Shown one piece after another: positions 47,411 through 58,121 of a DNA stretch of 64,000 nucleotides; positions within the stretch are counted from its first letter, which is position 1, and every line of letters begins with the position of its first letter. The position numbers were made by a program, and so were the translations under genes. The DNA is taken from positions 35,038,059 to 35,102,058 of the forward strand of contig OY979718.1 in assembly GCA_963855995.1 (NCBI GenBank), written 5' to 3'. The notes below the pieces were generated by a model. That model worked only from the letters and a program-made list of their open reading frames with translations. It ran no database searches and was not told the DNA's origin. This stretch comes from Muricea muricata. Its lineage: Eukaryota; Cnidaria; Anthozoa; Malacalcyonacea; Plexauridae.

Positions 47411-48742
47411 TTACATTTTGTTGTCTAAAATCAACTTGGCGAAGCAATGAGCGCATGCAGTTAAGTTCTTCTGCTCCGACCGTGGAAGTTGTTTCCAGAA
47501 GTGGAAAAAGTGCCATCTAACGTTCATCATGTCTGTGCTGTCCCTGTCGATTGAACCGCCCTTTATAAGCCGTATAGGGGCATCAGAGGTGGCAAAGAAA
47601 GGAATGTCTGCTTTGAGTTCAATGTCACGTTCACAGACATTCTTAGGGGCAGGCAAATGCACAATATCACCTTCAAGCGCTTGGAGGAAATCTGCCCAGG
47701 CAATAATCTTTGGATTCCATCTGAAATCGTTCAGGAGGATGATCTCTGAATCGTCCACTCCCATCCACGCAAATGAGCCTGTTGCAGGATTGCAAAAGGC
47801 ATTATAAACTTCCTTTAAGGGCGATAAAATAAATGTTTTACCAGTGTTCACGGGGCCATGGATATAAATGTTTTGATACTTTCCCCTCCCTTTTTCTAAC
47901 GCCGTGTAAATTGCTGTGGCAAACGTTGTGAGCAATATGCCATGCCATTCCAAAAACGTCACTGCTAAAAGATACCATTCCCCTTGGCATCCCTATGTAC
48001 AGGTTCCTTGATAAGCACTTCGCAAGATTTGAACGCGAGACTTTTTTGATCGAGCAAGTCTCTCCTCTGCTTCAGAAAATTCCTTTGCTAAGGATAGCGC
48101 TTCAGAAACAGCCTTCTGCCCCCTGTTAGCGACGAAATTAGCCAATGCCACGTTGCCCTCTCGGCTCTGTGTAACTGCTAACGCGACCAGTTCAAGTCTG
48201 CTTTCGATTTTTCTTGACTGAATTATTTGCGTCACATCATACACACTAAGCCTCTCGACTCCCTTTCTTCCTTTTTTTGCTTTCTTTCCCTCGCTGGCGT
48301 TCTTCCTCTTACTTGAAATTGCCTTCTCGGTACGGAGGGGATCGTTTGAGATGTCTGGATGCTCAGACGACAACAACGGCTCGGCATCTTCCTTCGTTAC
48401 GTACTTGTATGCACTGTAGTACGTATTATGGTTGGCACTGAAATTTACTTGGATGCCGTAAACTTCATCCAAGAAATTGCGCACACTTAGCCATCGTCCC
48501 CGTTTCTTTAATTTAATGGCCATGTGAAAGTGAATATCACTTGATTCAAGGCTTTCAGGGCTGCCAGGATTTTTATGTTTTTCAACTGCCACTACCCAAT
48601 GACTTATCTCTATGCCAAACTTTTCCCAGCCATTTAGTACGGCCTCTGCAAAGCGCTTTTTAGAAGGCATTTTAGTGATATCCACTCTGCTATAAGTCAA
48701 CAAATAGACAATTCTCTGCTGTCGCGTACCCAACATATCCAT
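47411..48742 (-). pseudogene. HUH endonuclease-SF3 helicase replication initiator with one amber stop
   Basis: One reverse frame, numbered from the first ATG at 48742. The HUH nickase half has motif I YLLTYS (residues 13-18), motif II HFHMAIK (71-77, metal-binding His pair) and motif III YYSAYKYVTK (108-117, with candidate nucleophile Tyr). A basic linker follows (KRKNASEGKKAKKGRKG). The SF3 helicase half has Walker A GPVNTGKT (about 296-303), Walker B EIILLNDFRW (about 333-342), and motif C FFATSD (about 382-387). TAG at 47993-47995 interrupts the frame between the halves, with no frameshift; reading resumes in register. This layout is that of rolling-circle initiators of CRESS-type elements, and it matches a multicopy anthozoan family by pattern. 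Endogenised or mobile origin is inferred. No terminal repeats, capsid gene or introns were seen. Confidence 0.9.
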
Positions 48743-49062
48743 ACTGTTTGTGTAACTGTGTAAGTGTGTTGAAACAATCAACTTAAACCGTTTGAAAATA
48801 GCTTGTCAAAGATTTCAAATTTAAATAACTGCGTACGCATTAGTAATTCAACTTATTTAGTGTTATCGCATTAGCGCGTGTTAAGTGTACTCGATTAGTC
48901 ATATCATCATAACTGTTTTAATGTATCAGGTTGCGCGCATCTAACATTCTGGCTCATGGTTTAAACTCACAAGGTTGTATGATATACTGAAAGACGTTTA
49001 CAAACAACCGCAGAACTTTTTGACTTGTAATTTTAATTATAATATTGAAAACCATTATTCAG

Positions 49063-49339
49063 ACAATCCTGGACAAAAATCCTTGGCACACGTAGGGAAA
49101 AATCACACATTCATTAGCTTGTATATAAAGCAACGCACATATATGCCTTCGCTGTTTTCAAAGCATGATGTTTAGACCCCCTTCCCCACACACAATGTTG
49201 TGGTAGCGAGTTAGCATTCGCCGAAATCATGTGCAACATTGAATGGGGGAAGGGGGGAGTCAATATCTTTAAAACCTGGGAGAATAGAGAGTCTATGTCT
49301 TCATATTTGAGGTGTGCTATTATTTTTGTCCAGGATTGT
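49063..49339. mobile_element. 277-bp MITE, ends ACAATCCTGGACAAAAAT
   Basis: Perfect 18-bp inverted ends ACAATCCTGGACAAAAAT (49063-49080) and ATTTTTGTCCAGGATTGT (49322-49339). Inside lies a second inverted pair, GACCCCCTTCCCC (from 49175) and GGGGAAGGGGGGAGTC (to 49261), around AATGTTG/CAACATT. Non-coding. Target duplication unclear. Confidence 0.78.
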
Positions 49340-52300
49340 AGCTGCTTGTATAGATAGGTGGTGACCCCCGCAATATAACGGACTTTTGATGATGATATTG
49401 GCTTTCTGGTGAAGCATGTACATAGTTCCGCTACAAAAACCGTTCAAAAATGAATTCTGCACTCACAGGACATGTTACAACTATATTGAGGTTAAAATTA
49501 GTAAAATATTACTCTTGAATAACTCACTTTCAACCCCTCAATGTGCTTTCACGGTAGACACTGTCTCCTGAGAATTATCTTGAAGTTAATAGTAGTCGTT
49601 ACTGTAATGGCCGATGAAATTTTTTCTAAAACGCAAACGCGTTCCTAACATACTGTATAACCCGTTCCTAACTTATTATATGATGTTTTTATAGGCTGTA
49701 TCTTCAGTCAGAATGGAATAACAATCATCATTAATGATTTATAGAAATACGTCACTGACTTTTGATTAATAAGATGCACACAATTGCACCTTAGTTGCAA
49801 TGAATTAAATTGAATTGTATATAGTATAGTTTTATTTTTAATTAATAAAAATTCAATTTGTTTATCATAATAAGTTTTGTTGTACAATGTTTTTGCTTTT
49901 TTCCGTCTGTGTCTATGTTTAATGTTGGTTAATTGGTTTGCTTTGATATATCTGCAAGTAGCTGAAAAAATTTGAAAGACTCAGAATCTCCAAATTTCGG
50001 CAGTCTTATCGGTCACTGGTATACCAACCCGTCAGAAGACTATTCTTGGGTTTCACTAGGGCATTTTGCCGAGTAAATCTGAGTTGGAGTCAACCCAAAA
50101 TGGTTGATGATTATACTGTACTGGAGTGAACAAATCTCACGAAATTGCACATATATTTCCTGCCAACAAAAGCTCAACACATAAAGTGAAAAAATATTTC
50201 CCTCCAATGACTGTGTATCGATTTAGAGTTGGCATTTAATCCTAAATATCAGTTTCTTGCATACAGCATAATTTCATACATTGTCTAAATTAATCGGCCA
50301 TAAATATGTAACACACTCAGTTTGTATACGTATTTCGACTAGTAACACTAACAGAGCAATCAAGCAGGAACATACAACGCAAAATCACTTCGTTAAATCC
50401 TCCGTTCAGCAAACACGTCAAGAAAAACCCTCGCGGTAGCCTTATTAGGTTGTATGTATGTGCGTCAGGTTAATGCTATATATGTAAACAATACACTGCC
50501 GCTTGCGCTTGTGGTGCACGAAATTTCCAGACATTTTTGGGCCACCTATGTAAATGGTTGTTACTTAGAGTTTCATGCAATCTTCAAACAAAGCAATCTT
50601 CAGGCAACTGAAGATTCCGTTTATTGTTTGCTTATGCAAGTATCTGGGGTATGGATCACAAGCGCGCGTTAGTTCTTGCGCGTTTAGTGGAAAATTTAGC
50701 ACTAAATGTTGGCAAATATTCAATGCTTCGACGTAGCATTCAAAACTTGTATATGTTTAGGCCTTTCATCATAATAATTAGACATGTATGTGTGTTTGCG
50801 ATGAGTGGATGGGGGAGAGAAAGTGGGTCTACCATGTGTATTGTTTTGTTTTAAAAACGGGCGTGGTAGGGCTCCACAGCAGTAGTGATGAATAAAGTAC
50901 TTCCACCCCCCCCCCCCTCCTTTTCTTTAAATCGCACACGATTCTCAAGTTCCAATTATTTTCCTTAATACCTTAAAACTCTAAAGGCTTGTTATAACCG
51001 GACACCTCTCTTTGGAGGAAAAGGACACCTTACTTGAGATCTATATAATTAGCAAGTCAACCCTCTTTAGGGGCATGCAATGTTGTGAAATATCGTCGTA
51101 TATGTGCTTTCCTCGCACAGTTGGTAACAGTGTGTATTGCGGACTGAGGTGTTATAAAAGTGGAAGATACTGATTTGACCTGCAAACAGAAAAAAACAAT
51201 CATATACCAGTATACACAGTTGAATACTGCAACTAGTGGACTTACTCATACATGTTGATACTTCAACATGTACAACGACAGTTTGACTGACGTCACAAGT
51301 ACCCCAACAGTCCTTGAAATCATACCACTCAATTGCAAGCAACCACCGTGAATCACCTTGTTGAGATTGGGGACAATCTCAGTGATTTAAGATTTGTTAT
51401 AACAACACATGCATTAAGTGGGACTTCCACCGACGGTCCTCCTGCTAAAAATTTAGATCCCGTGCAACACGCTCAGTTTTCATGCATCGTAACTTCAACT
51501 GCGTTCACTACATCCTGAGAGTTCGCTTTGCAGGTAACCTGTATTGAAACACTGCTTAGTAAGGTTTATTGAGTTCTTCACTATTCGCAGTGGCAAAATC
51601 TTAACCTTGTTTTCGTTTAGAACGTGGACTAGTCCTCTACTAGACTGCTACTGGTGACACTTTTACCGAAACAATACGGTAGATATGAAAGTGTTATAAA
51701 GTCACCTATTTTAAAGTTGTATTGTGTATATAGAAGGTCGAAGGGCGTCAAGGAACTCTAAAAGCTTGAGATAAAATAATTCTGTACTCCACATCTAGGT
51801 TTTCTTAGTCAACTCTGTTGATCAGGGAAGATGATTTTTTCTGCATTGGGTTCAAGATTAACGTCTTTAATTCCCTGCCGCCCGAATGTCTACATTTATT
51901 CCAAAACACGCCAAAAATGAACTATTGTCTACTTGTGATTTGTGGAAATCATTTATCAAATTAGCTACAATCATCTAGATCTAATGTATAATAAAATGTA
52001 ACAGAGAATGTATGAGTAAAATGTAATAGAGAATCGATATATGGAATGTCCTTTATTTTGAATCCATTTATGGAATGTCCACTTCTTTGATTCAAAGTGT
52101 ATAACGTTTTAAACCTAAATGGGAAAAAGTGCAAATTCAATTCTTGTATCACATATTCCCTTATGACATGGTTGTTAGAAGAGAAAAGCGATAAAGAATG
52201 ATCATTGTTGTCATTATTTTCAAGAGCAGCTGAACACGCACATCATGCAGTTCATAATAATTCTGTCTGTCTATATATAGTATAATTGTACATGCAAACA

Positions 52301-52420
52301 CGAGTGGTATATATAACAAACAACATTCACCGTTTACTGTATCTTCATCACTTCCCTGAAGAGAAAAATGGACAAGTTATAAATGGTCTGTCTGCATAAA
52401 AGTAGCGTAATGGCGGGGGG
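49340..52420. other. Non-coding gap
   Basis: Three kilobases with no supported gene. A C run at 50908-50920 and a G run near 52414 are the only composition features. Short frames lack domains and splice support. Confidence 0.45.
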
Positions 52421-52429
52421 GGGGTTATG

Positions 52430-52760
52430 AAGTATTTATTTGTGAAACTCATTAATAATTTATGAAGAAAAACACAAAATAAATCAATGAGCGTGAAGGA
52501 GTCTGTATACCCCGATACAGAATTCTGTTGATTTTCACACGCTCATTTTGTGCATATAGAACATTAATAACATAAATTTTATCGGGCAAAAATGTATATT
52601 ATAATAACTTTAGCGAGCATTGTGGCGTATTTTGCGGGCTAAAATAAACAAATCAGCGGACTAAAATACATTTTAGCCCGCTGACGTAATAGCCAATGTA
52701 TAAATAGTTGGAGGCCATTTAAGTGTAGTTAACCTCGCTACGCTCGGGCTAAAATGTTTT
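52430..52760. repeat. Dispersed-repeat fragments
   Basis: 52430-52560 resembles 38510-38660 in reverse orientation (AACTCATTAATAATTTATGA, ACAGAATTCTGTTGA). 52590-52760 contains inverted GCGGGCTAAAAT/ATTTTAGCCCGC-type blocks (for example around 52630-52685 and 52745-52760), suggesting another small element. Boundaries not resolved. Confidence 0.45.
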
Positions 52761-52968
52761 GAGTCGGGCCAAAAACATATTTATGCCCGCGAAGGTCAAC
52801 TCTATTGTTATATTAACCTTTACCGTGACTATGGAGTTAGGGAGGGGACAAAATTCGTTTTAATTATCCTAGGGCCGTCAACACATCGTCGAGTTGGAGT
52901 GTACGTCAGCGCGTTGCTGTTTTAAATCGTACACGCGTACATTAAATCTACGAGTCGCATTTAGTTTG

Positions 52969-53094
52969 CGTCGCGTCGTTTATTAATCTTCGCCGCTTCC
53001 CGTTTTATATCGTTGCGTCGTTTATTAATCTTCGCCGCTTCCCGTTTTATATCGTTGCGTCGTTTATTAATCTTCGCCGCTTCCCGTTTTAAAT
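52969..53094. repeat. Left-arm 42-bp tandem repeats (three copies)
   Basis: Three consecutive 42-bp units (52969-53010, 53011-53052, 53053-53094), each with GTCGTTTATTAATCTTCGCC and GCTTCCCGTTTTA, differing at one or two positions. A partial fourth unit begins at 53095. Such subterminal arrays are typical transposase- or host-factor-binding regions of foldback elements. Confidence 0.93.
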
Positions 53095-53264
53095 CGTTGC
53101 GTCGCACTTGTCTTTGAGTCGATGCGGTTCATTTCGTTGCGTTGAACATTACAAACCGTATGATCAGCGGTTAATACAACTAATTTTCTCTAAATTATTA
53201 CTATTTATTACAATAAATTTTAAATATTTTTCATAATTATTAAACTTTTCATAGTGATTCCAAA

Positions 53265-53516
53265 ATGGCGGAAAATCCTATAAGCCATGTGGTGTCACTT
53301 TTAAAAGGTGCAATTGAGCAAATAGAACGTTCGCAAGTATCCACAGTATCTACATCTTCGTTTGTATCTACATCCTCATCTTCGCATGCATCGAAATCTT
53401 CGCAGGTATCTATACCAGCTTTGCCTGTATCCACAGTTTCAAGGCCTTTGCCAGTTTGCCTGTGTCTGCAAATGAAAGTTTTGGTCAAGCCGCACTACGT
53501 AATTTTAGGTTTGTAA
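53265..53516 (+). CDS. Short Ser/Thr-rich ORF inside the foldback element
   Basis: An 83-codon ATG frame starting MAENPISHVVSLLKGAIEQI, amphipathic and helix-like, followed by a SSFVSTSSSSHASKSS-type low-complexity run. Its second half lies in the internal inverted repeat, so the antisense copy is at 53670-53985. It may be the 5' remnant of the element's original gene (there is an ATG context AAAATGG) or a chance frame. No enzyme motif. Confidence 0.3.
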   Translation: MAENPISHVVSLLKGAIEQIERSQVSTVSTSSFVSTSSSSHASKSSQVSIPALPVSTVSRPLPVCLCLQMKVLVKPHYVILGL

Positions 53517-54516
53517 TATTAGTAATTGCATTAAATACATTTAATATATTCGCTACCCCTGACCAGTGCAGGGTTAGTGAATGATTTTTGTATAAATTAT
53601 GTAAAACTTTTAAGGCCAGGAATTTCCACAGGTTAACAGTATGAATAACAGGATTTTGAGCAAGGCCTTACAAAAATCATTCACTAACCCTGCACTGGTC
53701 AGGGGTAGAGAATATATTAAATGTATTTAATGCAATTACTAATATTACAAACCTAAAATTACGTAGTGCGGCTTGACCAAAACTTTCATTGCAGACACAG
53801 GCAAAGGCCTTGAAACTGTGGATACAGGCAAATTTAGCCACATGTAGCGCGATAAGCGGCTGCACTTGCTATCATCATGCACTTGCTGTCATCATGCACT
53901 TGCTGTCATCATAATAGATTTCGATACATGTGAAGATGAGGATGTAGATACAATCGAAGATGTGGATACTGTGGATACTTGCGATTTGTTTATTTTATTT
54001 TAATTGATTCGCCCAAAAATACATTACACAGATGAAAAAAAAATTAGAAATGTTTACAAAAGTGGGGCTAGGAACCTTCTAGAAACCATAGGGCTTTTTA
54101 ATTAAGGTCCCTAGTTACAATTTCAAATTTAAAATGGTGTTATTGTAAAATAGGGTACCAGATAAATCCTTTAAAAGAGGTAAGGTAGTACATATACAAT
54201 TCATTCATATGAATAAGTATAGTAGTAACATAGGATAAGCTATTTGCTCAAAAAACAATTAAACTTTTCTTTACTATTTGTCAATATCACGATGAAGAAA
54301 ATACTTTTTCAATGTCGCTTTAAATATAGAAAAAGATCTAATTTCTTTGTATTGCAATGGAAGATTGCATAGATACATGGCTTAAATGAAAAATATTTAA
54401 AATTTATTGCAATAAATAGTAATAATTTAGAGAAAATTAGTTGTATTAACCGCTGATCATACGGTTGGTAATGTTCAACGCAACGAAATGAACCGCATCG
54501 ACTCAAAGACAAGTGC

Positions 54517-54650
54517 GACGCAACGATTTAAAACGGGAAGCGGCGAAGATTAATAAACGACGCAACGATTTAAAACGGAAAGCGGCGAAGATTAATAAAC
54601 GACGCAACGATTTAAAACGGGAAGCGGCGAAGATTAATAAACGACGCGAC
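54517..54650. repeat. Right-arm 42-bp tandem repeats
   Basis: Three inverted copies of the left-arm unit (CGGGAAGCGGCGAAGATTAA blocks). One copy reads GGAAAGCGGCG in place of GGGAAGCGGCG. Same number as the left arm, which argues for arm homogenisation or recent origin. Confidence 0.9.
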
Positions 54651-54791
54651 CCAAACTAAATGCGACTCGTAGATTTAATGTACGCGTGTACGATTCAAAA
54701 CAGCAACGCGCTGACGTAAACTCCAACTCGACGATGTGTTGATCGGCCCTAGGATAATTAAAACGAATTTTGTCCCCTCCCTAACTCCATA

Positions 54792-55326
54792 CGTGACATG
54801 GAACAGTTCTGATTGTTGTCTTTTTCCTACAAGCAGCAGCATCAAGGTGACATTTATTACTGTATCTTCTCCAATCCAAGCCACACACTGGTCTGTGTGT
54901 AGTCAAACAATATTTCGTGCATTGGCAAATTCCATACTTCAAAGAACAAACTGATCCTTGTTGATTACATTGTCGATTAGACCAACAAGGCTTGACACAT
55001 GTTGCTCGTTTATTTCTTACAAAGCATTTTGTCCCTTGTGGACACGAGACAGCGGCACATAATGGATTAAGAGTGGATTTGATTCGAATACATAGTCCTT
55101 TTCCATTTACCACAATGCATCTTGTACTCGGTGGCGAAGCCAGCCCGACATTTGGTCATGCAAATGCAAATTTTTCCGTGTTTTTTTACTGTATAAGGAA
55201 TGAATTTCTAAAGAAATGAATAATGATAATCATTTAAATTTGCATAGCATGACCAAATTGTCGGGCTGGCTTCGCTACTGCTTGTACCAACGCAGCATAA
55301 TGTTGCTATACACGGGTCAGGCAAGA
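54792..55326 (-). CDS. FOLN-FOLN-Kazal exon, split by a MITE
   Basis: The acceptor TTCTTGTAG precedes the first base at 55326, giving phase 1 entry. Before the MITE the frame encodes a FOLN start (PDPCIATLCC); after the MITE its end (TRCIVVNGKGLC, from about 55121), then a second FOLN unit (NPLCAAVSCPQGTKC), a Cys-rich spacer, and a Kazal domain (RPVCGLDWRRYSNKCHL, DAAACRKK, last Cys in TVPCH). The present 3' end uses a TAG at 54781 provided by the foldback element. As it stands, the frame entering from 55326 stops within the MITE, so the Kazal domain is cut off unless splicing changes. Confidence 0.82.
55129..55280. mobile_element. 152-bp hAT MITE inside a coding exon
   Basis: The ends CGGTGGCGAAGCCAGCCCGA and CAGTAGCGAAGCCAGCCCGA (read inward from each side) are near-identical inverted repeats continuing through CATTTGGTCATGC. 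Flanks CTTGTACT (55121-55128) and CTTGTACC (55281-55288) match at 7 of 8 bases. With the duplication it adds 160 bp, which is not a multiple of three. Same end family as the element at 33526-34630. Confidence 0.93.
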
Positions 55327-55785
55327 CTACAAGAAAAGTCAGTTGATTTTTTACTTTGGATAAAACGTAAGCCGCATAAAATTCTTTTTTGATACATAAT
55401 CCTGTATTCTTTTCTAATTTATTGAATATTCAAGACTAAAAAGAAACGAAAGATTAAGCTGTCAATTTTGCTTCTCATATCCTCCTCAGTGTTCGTACGT
55501 CCTGAATTTAACGCTTGATCATCAATAGGTTAGGCTATAGCCGGTTTTTGATTTTTTGTGCTTGATGTAATGACATGCAGATCTCATCTCTGATCTAATT
55601 CACAGTCTGATGATATGATAAAACAGATAAACACAGTGCACCGAAATCCATATTTCATATATGGGAGATAATAAAATTATCTCGTCATGATAACCGCAGA
55701 GAAATTGACCTGTAGTTATATTAATGTAGATAAAGTTTGCTGGAAATAGTAGCAAAATAAATAATTCGTAATTATTCAAAAATAC

Positions 55786-55866
55786 CTAATGATAAGCAGA
55801 CAGGTTTTCCATTCACCACTTTACATTTTCCTTTAAGTCCGCAATACACTAAATCACATGGATTAC
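55786..55866 (-). CDS. FOLN (follistatin-like) module exon
   Basis: An 81-nt exon after ATTCTTTAG, ending at GTATTT, phase 1-1. It encodes NPCDLVYCGLKGKCKVVNGK and PVC: the C-x4-C-x5-C-x8-C pattern of FOLN modules, closely similar to the 57677 exon (NPCDSKYCGPSSKCKVVNGK). Phase agrees with the next exon at 55326. Such modules often precede Kazal domains, as seen here. Confidence 0.78.
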
Positions 55867-56533
55867 CTAAAGAATGATAAAAAGTACTAATCAATTATAG
55901 CCTACTGCCAGAAAGACGTTGGCTATAGGAGGTGAACGAGAGTTATAGGTTTTCAAGATGGCGGCTATTTTCAAAATTTTTAAATGGAGAACGAATCAAC
56001 AGCCAGACATTTATAACATTCTTAAATGGAAGTTAGGTTCAGAGGAAGGGTACCTGTCGTCTATCTCATTTAGCTATATAACCCTATCGGAAGTTTTAAT
56101 ATGCCAAAGACGAATATAAAAATGTTTTTCTGCGCCCATCATCCTCTTTGGTTTAACTACATTTTATTGGCTATGTTGTGGATTATAATGTTCCATAATT
56201 AGACATTTATATATGCTTGCATGTGAGCTTTGTTCTTATACCCTCCCCCAAAGTGATGCACACTTTTTTGATGATCCATCCCCTTGTACACATATCATAC
56301 ACTGTATAGAATATTGGAAGAGTAGCAGTGGAGCTCATCTGCTGTTTTTTTTTTTATTTTGCTGGGGGGTTTTCTTGCTTCAAAATATACATGAGTTTAG
56401 CACTTGACTGTTTTGCAGATATATTTTACAGAAAGAAATGTTGTTGAGAACTTTTTTGTCAAAAGGAATTATATGACTAATGAAATATGTGAATTGGGGA
56501 AAATAAACTTAATATTAGCTATATTATTTTTAC

Positions 56534-56701
56534 CTCCAAGCTTACAATTCTTTTCGCATTCTTTTATGTTTAGAAAATTATTTTTGTTTCCTCCACAACC
56601 TCCATAAAAAAACCTTTCGCATTTTGAAGATGTAACGTTGTAGAAATATCTTAGCATGTGAACTTGACAGAGTCCTTGCACAGGTGGTAAGAAACATGGA
56701 T
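56534..56701 (-). CDS. Kunitz/BPTI domain exon (complete)
   Basis: A 168-nt exon after GCTTATAG, ending at GTAAAA, phase 1-1. All six Kunitz cysteines are present with canonical spacing 8-15-7-12-3 (CFLPPVQGLC, then KCERFFYGGC, then ECEKNC). The residue after the second Cys, the P1 position that contacts a protease, is Gln rather than the Lys/Arg of trypsin-type inhibitors, so its target may differ or inhibition be weak. Kunitz domains in cnidarians act as protease inhibitors and sometimes as venom components; nothing here decides between these roles. Confidence 0.92.
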
Positions 56702-57038
56702 CTATAAGCAAAGTTTAAATTAGAAAATTTAGAAAGTTTTTTTTTACCAAAAAAGTTTTTTCTCATCATCATTTTTACTCAAATTGCAGATTGTTACTCA
56801 AATTTAAGCTTCCATATTTTATGAAGTATATAATCATTAAATTAAAAACAATGAAAACAGTTTTTCTTGGTCTTATATTCAATTAGTTTTTTCTTACTTC
56901 TTTTTCGGTTAAATAACACTATAATTAAAATTATATGTGAAATTGCAATAGGACCGGGAGCGTACGTAGAACTCTAGGTACCAGGTTCCTTACTACCATG
57001 CATGCACGTTTTGCTTGTTCATGGGTATACAAGATATT

Positions 57039-57232
57039 TCAATAAAGACGAAGTGTATCTTTGTTATGTTTGCAAGTGTTTTCACAAAGTTCTTTCGTTT
57101 GAAAATTGTTGCCATTGCCACGACAACCACCGTAATAAAACTGTTCACATTTTTGTGTCCTCGAGTTGAAGTAAAATTGCAGAAATTTAGCTTTGGACGG
57201 ACCAACAACTTTTGGTAAAGAACATACAGCTC
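57039..57232 (-). CDS. Degenerate Kunitz/BPTI exon
   Basis: After the acceptor GGGCAG the frame has the Kunitz pattern (CSLPKVVGPSKAKFLQFYF, then KCEQFYYGGCRGNGNNF, ending LCENTC). Two things are odd. The second Cys, which normally bridges to the YGGC cysteine next to the reactive loop, is Ser (GPSKA), while its partner is kept. There is also no GT donor after the last Cys where its sister exon has one, and the frame meets TGA at 57039. It may be a terminal exon giving a short isoform, or be decaying. Entry phase 1 does not match the phase-2 end of the 57677 exon. Confidence 0.68.
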
Positions 57233-57479
57233 CTGCCCATAGAAAGATAAGTCAACAAACCAATATTATGCAAATTTGTTAACATTGGAATCAGTAGTAG
57301 CACCAACTATAGTGTTTGATGTATGTGTGTAATATCTTGCAGCATGTGATGTGCGGCTTGGGGCTATTAACATATACGAAGGCTATTGCATGCTGTAGTT
57401 ACCAACTGTACACGTTCGATCCATGGCGGATTAACATTCATTCATTCATGCACTTAATTAAAATTATCTGTAAATAGGC

Positions 57480-57496
57480 CTATATATATATATATA
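57480..57496. repeat. Short TA microsatellite
   Basis: About eight uninterrupted TA dinucleotides inside an intron-like region. Confidence 0.8.
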
Positions 57497-57676
57497 GGGT
57501 TTATGTTGTTCATGACAACAAGAAACCGCGCAGCTTTCGATGACAAAGAGATTTATAAATGTGAATTTAACTCATGATAACATGCGCAGGCTCTTGAAAA
57601 AGCTTTTGTTTAGGAATGTACTTTGAAATATCACTCATAAATTTCGAGTGTCTGTTATATACCTCTTGATACTCAC

Positions 57677-57752
57677 ACAGCTTTTCCATTGACAACTTTG
57701 CATTTACTACTGGGGCCACAGTATTTTGAATCACATGGGTTTGTCTGAGTAG
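57677..57752 (-). CDS. FOLN module exon
   Basis: After TATACAG the exon enters in phase 1 and encodes TQTNPCDSKYCGPSSKC with KVVNGKA, stopping at a GTGAGT donor in phase 2. If not spliced, the frame ends at a TGA overlapping the donor. It is a close paralogue of the 55786 exon but ends before the fourth Cys codon. Confidence 0.7.
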
Positions 57753-58121
57753 CTGTATAAAGGAATAAAGGAATATACAGTAAAAAAGGAATATACAGTA
57801 ATAATTGTATAGATAGATAATAACGGCATGACAAAGCAAAGCACAACCTCAATGAAATATTTGTAAAAATAGAATAACCAGATAATTTAACCAGAAACAT
57901 TCATGCGGGTTGTGCACGAAAATTTTCTAAGAAAATAGTAATACTAATAATTTACAAATCAACAACGACAAAACTTTGAAAAAGAATGTTTTTGAAAACG
58001 CCCTGATAAATGACGAGATAGAATCTTGGCAATCTCTCATTTGTCGTCTTAACGTCATGTTGGTAGCATAATTTGAAACAGAAAAAATTAGATATTTACT
58101 TTAGTGAACTGGAGCACTTAC

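Larger units (their letters stand above)
52830..54791. mobile_element. 1.96-kb foldback element inserted at the inhibitor gene's end
   Basis: The ends TATGGAGTTAGGGAGGGGAC and GTCCCCTCCCTAACTCCATA are inverted and arms match for about 400 bp. The exact flanking CGTGAC copies (52824-52829, 54792-54797) mark a target duplication of at least 6 bp. Each arm holds three 42-bp tandem units followed by a shared stretch ending near the interior. The interior is also folded: blocks from about 53330-53600 recur inverted at 53670-53985 around a loop of about 70 bp, so the element is nearly one giant hairpin. It holds one short Ser/Thr-rich frame and no recognised transposase. Classification is foldback-like. 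Confidence 0.92.

Noticed and set aside
47993..47995. TAG as a recoded or readthrough codon in the HUH-SF3 frame
   Set aside because: No stimulatory structure or repeated TAG use was seen. One nonsense change in a mobile-element copy is the simpler reading; kept only as something to test.
52969..53094. CRISPR-like or gene-encoded protein repeat
   Set aside because: Three adjoining 42-bp units without spacers, mirrored in the other arm of the same element; subterminal transposon repeats fit.
53677..53865. Minus-strand ORF in the foldback element
   Set aside because: It is the mirror image of the 53265 frame through the internal inverted repeat, not an independent gene.
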